Assembly (NCBI GenBank): GCA_947479085.1
Contig: CANJYB010000018.1
Span: 1 to 64,000 of the forward strand
Direction: 5' to 3'
DNA length: 64,000 bases
Source: Bacteroidota bacterium
GTDB lineage: Bacteria; Bacteroidota; Bacteroidia; 2-12-FULL-35-15
Part shown: positions 35,824-45,323 of the stretch, in pieces
Numbering within the stretch: position 1 is the first letter of the stretch
How the letters are laid out: every line of letters starts with the position of its first letter
Made by a program: the position numbers and the translations under genes
Notes under the pieces: generated by a model
Told to the model about the DNA's origin: nothing
Seen by the model: only the letters and a program-made list of their open reading frames with translations
Databases searched by the model: none

Positions 35824-36740
35824 TATGCGCTGATGAGTTTTAAAAAATAATCTTCCAGTTTTCTTTTCGCTTCAATTGAAAAAACACTAACGCCACTATC
35901 ACAAAGTAATTTGTTTAACATCGGTATTTTTTCCTGCGAAATATGAATAGAGATACTGGTACCTTCCACACTTTCTATTCCAAGATTTAATGAAGATGAT
36001 TGAATGATTTGTTTTGCTTTTTCAGTATCATCTACTTTAAAAGAAACTATCAGTTCCTGAGCATTTAACAATTCGGTTACAGAACCCTGAACAATGGTTT
36101 TTCCTTTATTGATAATCACCATACGGTTGGCAATCAATTCTATTTCCGACAGGATATGTGATGAAAGTAAAATGGTTTTATTGCGTTCGTTTTTTAATTG
36201 CAAAATTAAATTACGAATGTCTATGATTCCCTGCGGGTCGAGACCGGTGGTGGGCTCATCCAGGATAATTAATTCAGGGTCGTGTATAAGGGTTTGCGCT
36301 ATTCCTAACCTTTGCTTCATCCCGTGTGAAAAACCACCGAGTTTATCTTTTTCTCTTCCTTTTAAGCCAACAAATTCAATGATTTCATGCACCTTTTTTT
36401 TGGTAACATCCACTCCCGAAATACGTGCAAATATTTCAATATTTTTTTCTGCCGAAAGGTATTTGTAAAAGTCAGGTTTTTCGACAATACAGCCAATACG
36501 TTGAAGAATATAGTTGCGGTTGTCAGAAAGGTCTTTGCCGAATAATTTTAATTGTCCGCTGGTAGGTTTAATGAGTGATAGCAACGAACGGATGGTGGTG
36601 CTTTTACCGGCACCATTCGGGCCTAAGAAACCAAATACATCTCCCCGGAAAACATCAAAGCTTACGTCTTCAACAGCTTTAAATTTTCCAAAATGTTTTA
36701 CTAGGTGAGAGACTTCAATGATTTTTTCTTCGGCCTGCAT
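35823..36740 (-). CDS. ABC transporter ATP-binding protein
   Basis: The 305-residue protein has Walker A (GPNGAGKST, 40-48), a Q loop, a signature that reads GGFSHGMKQR instead of the usual LSGGQ, Walker B (LIILDEPTTGLDP) and an H-loop (SSHILSEIE), followed by a ~90-residue C-terminal extension common to the CcmA/DrrA branch. The FSHGM(K/R)QR variant is normal for this branch. It powers the permease encoded in the adjoining gene; a LolA-like gene completes the operon. Confidence 0.92.
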   Translation of the reverse strand: MQAEEKIIEVSHLVKHFGKFKAVEDVSFDVFRGDVFGFLGPNGAGKSTTIRSLLSLIKPTSGQLKLFGKDLSDNRNYILQRIGCIVEKPDFYKYLSAEKNIEIFARISGVDVTKKKVHEIIEFVGLKGREKDKLGGFSHGMKQRLGIAQTLIHDPELIILDEPTTGLDPQGIIDIRNLILQLKNERNKTILLSSHILSEIELIANRMVIINKGKTIVQGSVTELLNAQELIVSFKVDDTEKAKQIIQSSSLNLGIESVEGTSISIHISQEKIPMLNKLLCDSGVSVFSIEAKRKLEDYFLKLISA

Positions 36741-36931
36741 AAAATAGTATGGTGAACAAAGGTAGGGTTTATTGTCAGTCGCACAATGCTAAATCAATTA
36801 AGATTTAAGTTGAAATTTTGTGTTGTAATGCCCCTTTTTTGCTTTTGAAATCAGGGGTTAATTTTCACTCACAAGTCATAGCGGGTTTAAAACCGCCAGA
36901 CTGGTGACGTGAAATAAAAAGGAGTTATTAA

Positions 36932-37072
36932 TTACTCTATTAATACTGCATCAGGATACCGTTCCTTCCATGCTTTCCATGCTTCCATCGAACGCACAGT
37001 GATTGTTGTTCTGCTATCTATTTGTATTTTTATTTTCGGACGAAGGTCTTCTTTAACTTTCTTGGTTCTCAT
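36932..37072 (-). CDS. 46-residue basic small protein
   Basis: The open frame starts at ATG 37072 (MRTKKVKEDLRPKIKIQIDS) and stops at 36932. It is basic and amphipathic, with IQIDSRTTITV as a likely strand pair and MEAWKAWKERYPDAVLIE as a helix. The second half resembles small proteins that often accompany Bacteroidota housekeeping genes, but I do not recognise a family. It lies between the ABC ATPase gene and clpB on the same strand. Coding status is supported by natural-looking codon use and the lack of an alternative use of the gap. Confidence 0.5.
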   Translation of the reverse strand: MRTKKVKEDLRPKIKIQIDSRTTITVRSMEAWKAWKERYPDAVLIE

Positions 37073-37171
37073 ATTATTTGTTGTTTAATTAATTTTGTAA
37101 GTATAACGCAATTTATCAGCCAAAGGTTACAGGGTTAACATCTTTTAACAGCATTGTTAATAACAATTCAA

Positions 37172-39817
37172 TTAAGCTTTTGTTTTCTCTTTCCTTTCTT
37201 TTTTTTGTTTATTGTCTTCCTCTATCGGATTACGAAAGACGAACTCTTTGTCAAACACGTCCAATACCATTTTAGCATTCTTTTGAACTTTACCGGCAAG
37301 TATTTGCTTCGACAATTCATTCAAAACTCTTTTTTGCATTACCCGTTTTATGGGTCTTGCTCCAAACTGAGGATCGAAACCAAGTTGTGCCAGCCATTCA
37401 ATAGCTTCGGGAGTTGCCGTTAAATGAATATCGTTTTCAAGCAGCATTTTCGAAATGCCTTCAAACTGCAATTCTACTATACGATGAACATTGTCCCTTG
37501 TTAATGGAGTAAACATAATGGTTTCATCAATCCGGTTCAGAAACTCCGGACGTATGGTTTTCTTTAACAACTCAAACACTTCCAGTTTTGTTTTCGCCAT
37601 AATTTCATCATGGTTTTTATCATTTATTTTTTCAAAGTTCTCCTGGATGAGGTGCGAACCCATGTTGGAAGTCATAATGATAATAGTGTTTTTAAAATTC
37701 ACCACACGGCCCTTGTTATCGGTTAACCGGCCATCATCCAATACCTGTAATAATATGTTGAACACATCCGGATGTGCTTTTTCAATTTCATCCAGCAAGA
37801 CCACACTGTATGGTTTTCTTCTCACTGCTTCTGTTAACTGTCCTCCTTCATCATAACCTACATATCCCGGAGGCGCTCCCACCAGGCGGCTTACCGCATG
37901 GCGTTCCTGGTATTCACTCATATCAATACGAGTCATGCTGTTTTCATTATTGAATAAAAACTCTGCTAATGCTTTTGCCAACTCTGTTTTACCTACACCG
38001 GTGGTGCCTAAGAAAATGAATGAACCTATTGGTCGTTTTGTATCCTGCAAACCTGCTCTGCTTCTGCGCACTGCATCACTGATGCCTTCTATGGCTTCTT
38101 CCTGGCCTACTACTCTTTTATGCAATTCATCTTCAAGGTGCAATAGTTTTTCTCTTTCGCTTTGCAACATTCTCGAAACAGGAATGCCAGTCCATGCTGC
38201 AACCACTCCGGCAATATCTTCACTATCCACTTCCTCCTTAATCATCTGTGAGCCGTTTTGCTGCATCTCTGCCAACTTCACTTCAAATGATTTCAACTGC
38301 ACTTCTGCTTCTTTAATTTTACCGTAACGTATCTCTGCTACCTTGCCGTAATCACCATTACGTTCGGCCTGTTCTGCTTCAAATTTAAAATTCTCAATGT
38401 TCTCTTTCACTTTCTGAATACCTTCCACCACTTCTTTTTCACTTTGCCATTTTGCTCTCAGGTTAGTGCGTTTATCAGATAGTTCGGCAATTTCCTTATT
38501 TAAATCTTCCAGTTTCTTTTTATCATTTTCACGTTTAATTGCTTCGCGTTCTATTTCCAGTTGTCGGGTTTTGCGTTCCACCTCATCCAGTTCTATCGGC
38601 ATCGAATTAATCTGCATTCTTAATTTGGAAGCAGCTTCATCCATTAAGTCAATCGCTTTGTCAGGAAGGAATCTGTCATTAATATAGCGTTGAGATAATT
38701 CCACAGCCGAAATAATTGCTTCGTCTTTAATACGCACTTTATGATGTGTTTCGTATTTTTCTTTTATTCCACGCAAAATTGAAATGGCATCCTCAGCACT
38801 TGGTTCATCCACCATTACCTTTTGGAAACGTCTTTCAAGCGCTTTGTCTTTTTCAAAATATTTCTGAAACTCATTTAAAGTAGTTGCACCAATGGCACGT
38901 AATTCTCCTCTTGCCAATGCCGGCTTTAATATGTTGGCAGCATCCATGGCACCTTCGCCACCGCCAGCGCCCACAAGGGTATGTATCTCGTCAATGAATA
39001 AAATTATTTCACCTTCGGCAGAAATTACTTCTTTCACTACCGCTTTTAACCGTTCTTCAAATTCGCCTTTAAACTTGGCTCCAGCTATCAGGGAGCCCAT
39101 ATCCAATGAATAAATCTGTTTCGACTTTAAGTTATCAGGAACATCCCCATTGATGATACGATGTGCCAACCCTTCTGCAATGGCTGTTTTACCCACTCCC
39201 GGTTCACCTACCAAAATAGGATTGTTTTTTGTTCTTCTCGAAAGAATTTGCAATACCCTGCGAATCTCTTCATCACGGCCTATAACAGGGTCCAGCTTTC
39301 CTTTCTTTGCCTGTTCATTTAAATTAATAGCGTATTTATTTAACGCATTGTATGTTTCGTCCGCACTTTGGCTGGTTACTTTAGCCCCTTTGCGGAGCTC
39401 ATTAATAGCAGATTTTAAATCTTTTTCATTTGCCCCGTTATCTTTTAATAATTGAGAAATGGTATCCTTGGTAGAAAGAATGGCCAGCAATAAATGTTCG
39501 ATGGAAACATATTCGTCTCCGAATTCTTTTAAGTATGTAGAAGCTTTGGATAAAGCCTGGTTAGCATGATTGGAAAGAAAAGGCTGACCACCCGAAACCT
39601 TCGGATAGCTTTCCACTATTTTATCCAACGTTTTAGAAAACATCGGGATATTTACATTCAGTTTTTTTAAGATAAACGGAGTGACATTTTCATCCACTTC
39701 CAGAATACCTTTCAGTATATGTCCGTTTTCGATGGCTTGTTGCCCGTTAACGGTGGCTATCTGCATTGCCTGTTGCACTGCTTCCTGCGATTTAATGGTA
39801 AAATTGTTTAAGTTCAT
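37172..39817 (-). CDS. clpB: ATP-dependent disaggregase ClpB
   Basis: The start [14 protein letters not shown] at 39817 is chosen over an ATG 8 codons upstream because it matches the family N-terminus. The 881-residue protein has the double Clp N domain (about 1-145), nucleotide-binding domain 1 with Walker A GEPGVGKT and [15 protein letters not shown], a long coiled-coil middle domain (about 405-525) that marks ClpB rather than ClpA/C, and nucleotide-binding domain 2 with Walker [13 protein letters not shown] and [14 protein letters not shown]. It resolubilises protein aggregates with DnaK. The long upstream gap holds repeats rather than an evident heat-shock operator. Confidence 0.96.
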   Translation of the reverse strand: MNLNNFTIKSQEAVQQAMQIATVNGQQAIENGHILKGILEVDENVTPFILKKLNVNIPMFSKTLDKIVESYPKVSGGQPFLSNHANQALSKASTYLKEFGDEYVSIEHLLLAILSTKDTISQLLKDNGANEKDLKSAINELRKGAKVTSQSADETYNALNKYAINLNEQAKKGKLDPVIGRDEEIRRVLQILSRRTKNNPILVGEPGVGKTAIAEGLAHRIINGDVPDNLKSKQIYSLDMGSLIAGAKFKGEFEERLKAVVKEVISAEGEIILFIDEIHTLVGAGGGEGAMDAANILKPALARGELRAIGATTLNEFQKYFEKDKALERRFQKVMVDEPSAEDAISILRGIKEKYETHHKVRIKDEAIISAVELSQRYINDRFLPDKAIDLMDEAASKLRMQINSMPIELDEVERKTRQLEIEREAIKRENDKKKLEDLNKEIAELSDKRTNLRAKWQSEKEVVEGIQKVKENIENFKFEAEQAERNGDYGKVAEIRYGKIKEAEVQLKSFEVKLAEMQQNGSQMIKEEVDSEDIAGVVAAWTGIPVSRMLQSEREKLLHLEDELHKRVVGQEEAIEGISDAVRRSRAGLQDTKRPIGSFIFLGTTGVGKTELAKALAEFLFNNENSMTRIDMSEYQERHAVSRLVGAPPGYVGYDEGGQLTEAVRRKPYSVVLLDEIEKAHPDVFNILLQVLDDGRLTDNKGRVVNFKNTIIIMTSNMGSHLIQENFEKINDKNHDEIMAKTKLEVFELLKKTIRPEFLNRIDETIMFTPLTRDNVHRIVELQFEGISKMLLENDIHLTATPEAIEWLAQLGFDPQFGARPIKRVMQKRVLNELSKQILAGKVQKNAKMVLDVFDKEFVFRNPIEEDNKQKKERKEKTKA

Positions 39818-40026
39818 GTTGTTATGTTTTATGGTCCGCAAAGGTCAAAACTTATTCCAATGGCGGAATATGATAATGGTCATACATTATTTGACTGAAT
39901 ATTTTAATCCTAAGTGACGTTTTGTCGTGTAGGGCTTAATTTTGCTGACTTTTTGGCAATGAGATAATAATCGAGAATTAACAATTTTATAAGTCGATTA
40001 GTAATCTGCTGTACATTTTTTAATGA

Positions 40027-40153
40027 GATTCCTCACTTCGTTCGGAATGACAAGTCTTTCGGAGGTTGGAAAGGAGAGCAGGCGGCTGCGAAGCAGCCGC
40101 CTGCTCTCCCCCATTAATAAATGACACTGTCATTCCGAACGAAGTGAGGAATC
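40027..40153. repeat. Nested palindromes with a perfect 26-bp inverted repeat
   Basis: GATTCCTCACTTCGTTCGGA... (40027-40052) is perfectly inverted at 40128-40153. Inside it a 17-bp perfect hairpin with a 3-nt loop occupies 40073-40109 (GGAGAGCAGGCGGCTGC..). The outer arms are a repeat type scattered in Bacteroidota genomes; a degenerate half copy lies at 28308-28357. It is in the gap between clpB and the GloVer protein gene. Confidence 0.75.
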
Positions 40154-40378
40154 TAAATTTTTATAGTAGTTTAGTCGATTAGAGATAAAATGAAAGATTC
40201 ATTTCAAAATCTTCATCTTTTGATGCATTTACTATAACTTTTAACAGAAAACATTTTTCTTTTAATTCACCACCAGTCATTTATTTATTAATCCCCTGAG
40301 TATATTTATTAAAACCCTGAAGTTTCATTTTATAACCTTTTTCTTTCCAATCAAAACCCTAAGGTTTTGTTTCAAACC

Positions 40379-40570
40379 TTCCGAACTTTGGCCAAATCTT
40401 CCGAAGTTTTGCCGAATCTTCGGAAGTTTTGTGAAATCTTGGGAAGTTTGGAGCAAAACATCCGAGGTTTGGTTCAAAACATCCGAGGAATGGTTAAATC
40501 TTCGGAACTTTTGCGAAATCTTCGGAAGTTTAGCCGAATCTTCGGAAGTTTCAATTCAAACCTCCCGGGT
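40379..40570. repeat. 20-21-bp tandem array 3 (about 9-10 units)
   Basis: Unit TCTTCCGAAGTTTTGCCGAA-like; the C(C/G)GA marker recurs at 40381, 40401, 40421, 40441, 40462, 40483, 40503, 40523, 40543 and 40564, so steps are 20 or 21 bp. Several units carry CTTC-N-GAAG as a dyad. The 20-bp steps change reading frame between units, so the array cannot be a coding repeat. It lies about 260 nt upstream of the GloVer protein gene. Confidence 0.8.
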
Positions 40571-40826
40571 TTCGCTTTTATCCTTGTTTTGTTTGTTCGT
40601 ATTGTCTTTTCCTTCTCTGTTATCACTTCACGACTGATTCAGTAAACTTCCCAATTAAATATCTCTTTTCCATTGTTTCTTTCTTAATTCAATTCTTTAT
40701 CCTTTATATACGTCATGTTTTGGTAAAATATTTTCTATTTTTTTCATTTACTTTCCAGGTAATCTTTCCAAAAAAGAAGTTGTATATTTGTACATAATTA
40801 ATTATTAAACATAACACTATATTGCA

Positions 40827-42227
40827 ATGAAAGCAAAAATTACATTGTTGGTTTTATTCTTCGCATTATGCGGATTGAGTATGAAAGCCCAAACTCAACT
40901 TTGGGGAATTTGCACTCAAGGGGGAGTAAATGGACAAGGAACCATTTTTACTGCTAATGGCGATGGAACAAATTTTCATAAGGTATATGATTTTGTTAAT
41001 TCTACCGGAGCTTGGCCTCTTGGGAATATGACTCTTGCTAATAATGGTAGTTTTTATGGTGTCACTGAATTAGGTGGATTTGGGGATAGTTGTGTTTGTT
41101 ATAGATATGACCCTCTAACAGGTATTTATACCAATATTCACGATTTATTTCAGTTTCAGAGTCTTGGATACGGTCCCGTTTCAAGAATGCTGAATGCGAA
41201 TGATGGGAAATTATATGGACTTTGTCCTGGGGGCGGAGCTAATGGTAAAGGTGCTATATATACAATTGATCCTGGTAATGATATATATACGGATATTTTT
41301 GATTTTTCAAATGCAAATGGTTCTTATCCCTGTGGTAGTTTGATTCAGGGAAGCAATGGTAATTTATATGGCTTCACCAGTCATGGCGGAATAAATGACA
41401 TGGGGGTAATATTCATGTTTAATCCTGTGACAAATGTTTATACAATATTATATGATTTTATCCTTTCATCTGGCGGAAATCCCACTTACGGATGTTTGTT
41501 AGAAGCAAATGATGGGAAATTATATGGTGTCAATGATTATGGAGGCGCAAATTCAGATGGGGTAATTTATAGTTATGATTTATCAACTGACCTCTATTCG
41601 AATTTGTATAATTTTAATTTTCCGGGGAGTTACGCACCGCATCAAAGTGGTTTGATTCAAGCTAGTGACGGTAAATTATATGGCACATTCCTTTCCTCTG
41701 ATTCATCTAATTATGGTTTTATATATAGTTTTGATATTAACACTAACAACTTCGCAGATGTTTACGATTTTAATTTATCTGATGGTGCTTATTCTAAGCG
41801 GTCATTAAAGCTGGGAAGTAACGGTAAACTTTTTGGTACAACTATGGGAGGAGGAATTTATAATAAAGGTGTTGTTTACAGTTATGATATTAGTAATTCA
41901 ACTTATACAAAACTAACAGACTTTGACGGAACAAATTTAGGAATGAATCCGGATTGTGAACTTAATGAAGTACCTGCCTTCATGACAGTCGGGATATCAT
42001 CATTAAACTCATCAATATTAAAAATCTTCCCTAATCCGGCTGGAGATTTTATCAATATCTCGAACTCTGACAAGGAAGAAACAATAACATTAACTGATGT
42101 TTTGGGAAGAGAATTGGAAACCTTAAAAACAAATGCTTTCAGCAAAACGCATGTGGATGTAAGTAGTTTTCCAAATGTATTTTTTGTGAAATCAAGTGAT
42201 GGGGTGGAGAAGGTGATGAAGAGATAA
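40827..42227 (+). CDS. GloVer-repeat secreted protein with T9SS sorting domain
   Basis: The 466-residue protein has a signal peptide (1-21, LSMKAQ) and about seven GloVer-type blades (about 22-385), each with GKLYG(V/L/T)..GG(A/I)N..G(V/A)I(Y/F)..D followed by YDF, which should build a beta-propeller. A type A T9SS domain follows (about 395-466; IFPNPAGDFINI, DVLGRELETL, NVFFVKSSDG). A TATATTTG box (40783-40790) may be the promoter. It is followed by a strong terminator. Function beyond a secreted surface propeller is unknown. Confidence 0.85.
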   Translation: MKAKITLLVLFFALCGLSMKAQTQLWGICTQGGVNGQGTIFTANGDGTNFHKVYDFVNSTGAWPLGNMTLANNGSFYGVTELGGFGDSCVCYRYDPLTGIYTNIHDLFQFQSLGYGPVSRMLNANDGKLYGLCPGGGANGKGAIYTIDPGNDIYTDIFDFSNANGSYPCGSLIQGSNGNLYGFTSHGGINDMGVIFMFNPVTNVYTILYDFILSSGGNPTYGCLLEANDGKLYGVNDYGGANSDGVIYSYDLSTDLYSNLYNFNFPGSYAPHQSGLIQASDGKLYGTFLSSDSSNYGFIYSFDINTNNFADVYDFNLSDGAYSKRSLKLGSNGKLFGTTMGGGIYNKGVVYSYDISNSTYTKLTDFDGTNLGMNPDCELNEVPAFMTVGISSLNSSILKIFPNPAGDFINISNSDKEETITLTDVLGRELETLKTNAFSKTHVDVSSFPNVFFVKSSDGVEKVMKR

Positions 42228-42244
42228 GGAATCCATTAAACATT

Positions 42245-42277
42245 AAAGGTACTACCTTTTAAAAAGGTAGTACCTTT
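42245..42277. terminator. Strong hairpin terminator
   Basis: AAAGGTACTACCTTTT (42245-42260) pairs fully with AAAAGGTAGTACCTTT (42262-42277). It lies between the GloVer gene and the convergent pirin gene and can serve both strands. Confidence 0.85.
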
Positions 42278-42296
42278 ATTTAACCTGAAAAGTATT

Positions 42297-43007
42297 TTAA
42301 TTCATCGGCACATCAATCACCAGTATCTCCGCATCCGCAGTTACCGACATTGAAATTTTTTCCGTTTCCCAGATACCAATGGCATCTCTTTTTCCTAATG
42401 TATTTCCTTCAATGGTAGCCCCACCTTCAATCATAAAGATATAAGCACCGTTGCCTTTGTTTTGTATGGTATAATCAACAGATGAACCGGCTTTAAATTT
42501 ACCAAGGGAAAAATAAGCATCCTGGTTTATCCACATGATATCATCCGCTTTTACCGGTGCAACAATGGTTTTAAACTTCCCTTCTTTTTCTTCCGCAGAA
42601 AAAACACGTTGGTCGTATCTTGGTTCAATATTTCTGACTTTCGGAAATACCCATATCTGCAATAGATTGATAGGTTCTGTTTTGGAATGATTGTATTCCG
42701 AGTGCATCAATCCAGACCCGGCACTCATGGCTTGTATTTCGTTAGGCTTTATTACTCCTATGTTTCCCATACTGTCTTTATGTTCCAATGTCCCGGAAAG
42801 AGGGATGGTTACAATTTCCATATTGTCGTGCGGATGCATACCAAAGCCCATTCCCGGGGCAATGATGTCATCGTTTAATACACGTAATAGTCCAAAATGA
42901 ACTTTAGTCGGGTCCTGCCAGCTGGCAAAACTAAAAGAATGATGAGCGTTTAACCAACCATGATTGGCATGTCCGCGCTCTGATGCTTTGTGAAAAATAG
43001 ATTTCAT
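42297..43007 (-). CDS. Pirin family protein
   Basis: The 236-residue protein is of the YhhW-like pirin branch: KASERGHANHGWLNAHHSFSFASWQDP at the start, then GFGMHPHDNMEIVTI with metal-binding His residues and MSAGSGLMHSEYN, giving the His/His/His/Glu site of the N-terminal cupin. Members can oxidise quercetin in vitro. The C-terminal cupin has no clear metal site, as usual. It is 62 nt downstream of a small ferredoxin-fold gene on the same strand. Confidence 0.92.
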   Translation of the reverse strand: MKSIFHKASERGHANHGWLNAHHSFSFASWQDPTKVHFGLLRVLNDDIIAPGMGFGMHPHDNMEIVTIPLSGTLEHKDSMGNIGVIKPNEIQAMSAGSGLMHSEYNHSKTEPINLLQIWVFPKVRNIEPRYDQRVFSAEEKEGKFKTIVAPVKADDIMWINQDAYFSLGKFKAGSSVDYTIQNKGNGAYIFMIEGGATIEGNTLGKRDAIGIWETEKISMSVTADAEILVIDVPMN

Positions 43008-43069
43008 TTTTAGTATTGTTTTTTGTTTTAGTCTTTAAAGAACAGCCGTTGATTTTTGAATTTTTATTC

Positions 43070-43366
43070 TTAATTCATAATCAGCTTGGGCAATTCATTG
43101 GCAATGCTGTTATGAAAAGCCAACTGCATTATTTCCGGTTTCATGTATTCAATAAGGGGAAACTCGGAAAGAATATCCATCACCTTCATTTCTGAGGATG
43201 CTTTAATAGTTATCCATAACCTGGAACGGTCGATGGCAAGAGAATATTGTAAAACAATGTCCTTGTCCATTAAATCATCAATATGGTTTCTTTGTTTCGG
43301 GATTAATGAAACAAATTTTTCATCAATTTTATTCGGAAGCGAAATGCTTATCATGTATGTATTCAT
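43070..43366 (-). CDS. Small ferredoxin-fold protein (muconolactone isomerase-like)
   Basis: The 98-residue protein has the beta-alpha-beta-beta-alpha-beta layout of muconolactone delta-isomerase-like or YCII-like proteins: MNTYMISISLPNKIDEKFVSL, RSRLWITIKASSEM and EFPLIEYMKPEI. No catalytic residue can be assigned with confidence. It lies upstream of the pirin gene, 62 nt away, and may be co-transcribed with it. Confidence 0.6.
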   Translation of the reverse strand: MNTYMISISLPNKIDEKFVSLIPKQRNHIDDLMDKDIVLQYSLAIDRSRLWITIKASSEMKVMDILSEFPLIEYMKPEIMQLAFHNSIANELPKLIMN

Positions 43367-43459
43367 AGTTGTTTTTTATTTGCCGGATATGGGCAAAGGT
43401 AATGCCAATTAACATTACATGACATTTTTGCTACTATAATTAAGAATAGTGAAATCTTA

Positions 43460-43489
43460 TTTGCCTGTATTTAAAAACAATTATCTTTG
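43460..43489 (+). promoter_or_regulatory. Probable Bacteroidota-type promoter of the M14 peptidase gene
   Basis: TTTG (43460-43463) and TATCTTTG (43482-43489) are separated by 18 bp, fitting the TTTG / TAnnTTTG consensus of the Bacteroidota primary sigma factor. The gene starts 18 nt downstream. Confidence 0.6.
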
Positions 43490-43506
43490 GAAAAATTAAA
43501 TAATAA

Positions 43507-45234
43507 ATGAAAAGTCTCTTTCCCTTTTTTCTGTTGGTATTTATTTTCAGTGAAGCTTCAATGGCTCAGCAGGCAGGTGCTGTCCTGACCACAACACCTA
43601 CTTATAAGGAAGTAATTGATCAATACGAACAATTAGATAAATCATCCGACATTGCCGAACTAAAAACTATGGGCCCTACCAATAGCGGTTTTCCGTTGCA
43701 TGTATTTATTATTTCAGGTAAAAAATGCTTTACTAAAGCAGATGCAGACAAAAATCAATTGCCTGTAATTTTAATAAACAATGGCATTCATCCTGGCGAA
43801 CCCGATGGAATAGATGCTTCACTTCAACTGGCAAAAGACATACTGGCAGCACCGCAGAATTATACAGAGATATTGCAGAAGGTAGTCATCTGCATTATTC
43901 CTGTTTACAATATAGATGGAGCATTAAACAGGGGTTGCTGTTCGCGGGCCAATCAAAACGGACCCGAGGAATATGGTTTCAGGGGCAATGCAAAGAACCT
44001 TGATTTGAATCGCGACTTTATGAAACTGGATAGCAAAAATGCTGAATCGTTTGTAAGTATTTTCCAGGAATGGAAGCCCCATTTATTTATTGATACCCAT
44101 GTAAGTGACGGAGCAGATTATCAATACACCATGACCTATGTTGTTTCTCAGAAAAACAAAATGAATGCAAAACTTGCCAACTATCAGGATAATGTTTTGC
44201 TTCCTTTCATCCAGGAAAAGATGACGAACAAAAAAATGGAAATGACACCTTATGTGGAAACAATGGGTGAAACTCCTGAAACAGGAATTACTGCTTTTCT
44301 TGAAACAGCCCGTTTTTCGACAGGATATGCAGCCTTATTTGATTGTATGGGAATAATTACTGAAACGCACATGCTCAAACCTTATAACGATAGAGTAGTA
44401 GCTACCTATTGGTTGTTGTTTTCAACGTTGGGAAAAATGGCAAAAGATGCTAAACAGATTTTTGATTTAAAAAATGAGGCAATCAAGGAAACAGCTTCAA
44501 TGAAAAATTTATCATCAGGTTGGAAACTGGATACAACAAAGTATTCGGAGATTAATTTTAAAGGTTATGAAGCCGGACATAAACCCAGCGAAGTATCAGG
44601 TCTGCAAAGATTGTATTATGACAAAACAAAACCTTATACCAAAACTATTAAAAACTATACGGAGTATAAATCTACCATTGAAATTGCACTCCCTTCGTTT
44701 TATATAATTCCCCAAGCATGGGAAAGAACGATTGATAATTTAAAATTAAACGGAGTTCCTGTTTCCTATTTAAAAAGAGATACAACAATTGAAGTAGAAT
44801 CAACTTATATTGAAAAGTACGAGACCGTTAAATCTCCTTACGAAAGCCATTACCTTCATTTCGATACAAAAATCAGGCACGAGAAACAAACCATCAAATT
44901 CAGTAAGGGAGATGTGATTGTAAAAATGAATACACCCATGAATCGTTTTGTGGCAGAAGCTTTGGAACCTCAGGCCCAGGATTCTTATTTCAACTGGAAT
45001 TATTTTGATGGTACTTTACAACAAAAAGAATGGTTCTCAGACTATGTGTTTGAAGACATTGCAGCAGGTTTATTAAAAGAACATCCTGAACTCAGAACTC
45101 AACTGGAAGAGGCAAAAAAACAGGATGCCACTTTAAATGAAAATGCTAATGCCCAATTAATATGGGTGTACCGGCATTCTCGTTATTATGAAAAGACGCA
45201 TAACCGATTACCTGTTTTTAGGGGAATTCAATAA
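43507..45234 (+). CDS. M14-family zinc carboxypeptidase
   Basis: The 575-residue protein has a signal peptide (1-20, EASMAQQ) and an M14 peptidase domain (about 30-300) with the zinc ligands His95 and Glu98 in GIHPGEPDG and His198 in IDTHVSD, and DLNRDFMKL, which carries a substrate-binding Arg. The HPGEPDG variant groups it with the M14 peptidases whose C-terminal half (about 330-575) is a beta-rich accessory domain. It should trim peptides or peptidoglycan stems in the periplasm or outside. Single gene with its own promoter. Confidence 0.88.
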   Translation: MKSLFPFFLLVFIFSEASMAQQAGAVLTTTPTYKEVIDQYEQLDKSSDIAELKTMGPTNSGFPLHVFIISGKKCFTKADADKNQLPVILINNGIHPGEPDGIDASLQLAKDILAAPQNYTEILQKVVICIIPVYNIDGALNRGCCSRANQNGPEEYGFRGNAKNLDLNRDFMKLDSKNAESFVSIFQEWKPHLFIDTHVSDGADYQYTMTYVVSQKNKMNAKLANYQDNVLLPFIQEKMTNKKMEMTPYVETMGETPETGITAFLETARFSTGYAALFDCMGIITETHMLKPYNDRVVATYWLLFSTLGKMAKDAKQIFDLKNEAIKETASMKNLSSGWKLDTTKYSEINFKGYEAGHKPSEVSGLQRLYYDKTKPYTKTIKNYTEYKSTIEIALPSFYIIPQAWERTIDNLKLNGVPVSYLKRDTTIEVESTYIEKYETVKSPYESHYLHFDTKIRHEKQTIKFSKGDVIVKMNTPMNRFVAEALEPQAQDSYFNWNYFDGTLQQKEWFSDYVFEDIAAGLLKEHPELRTQLEEAKKQDATLNENANAQLIWVYRHSRYYEKTHNRLPVFRGIQ

Positions 45235-45323
45235 TAATAAACTGTTAAAAAAATTCTTTTGCTTTTTGAATAATCTATCTTAATTTAGCCACTTTATATT
45301 ATTTAACTCTAAAATTAACAACA

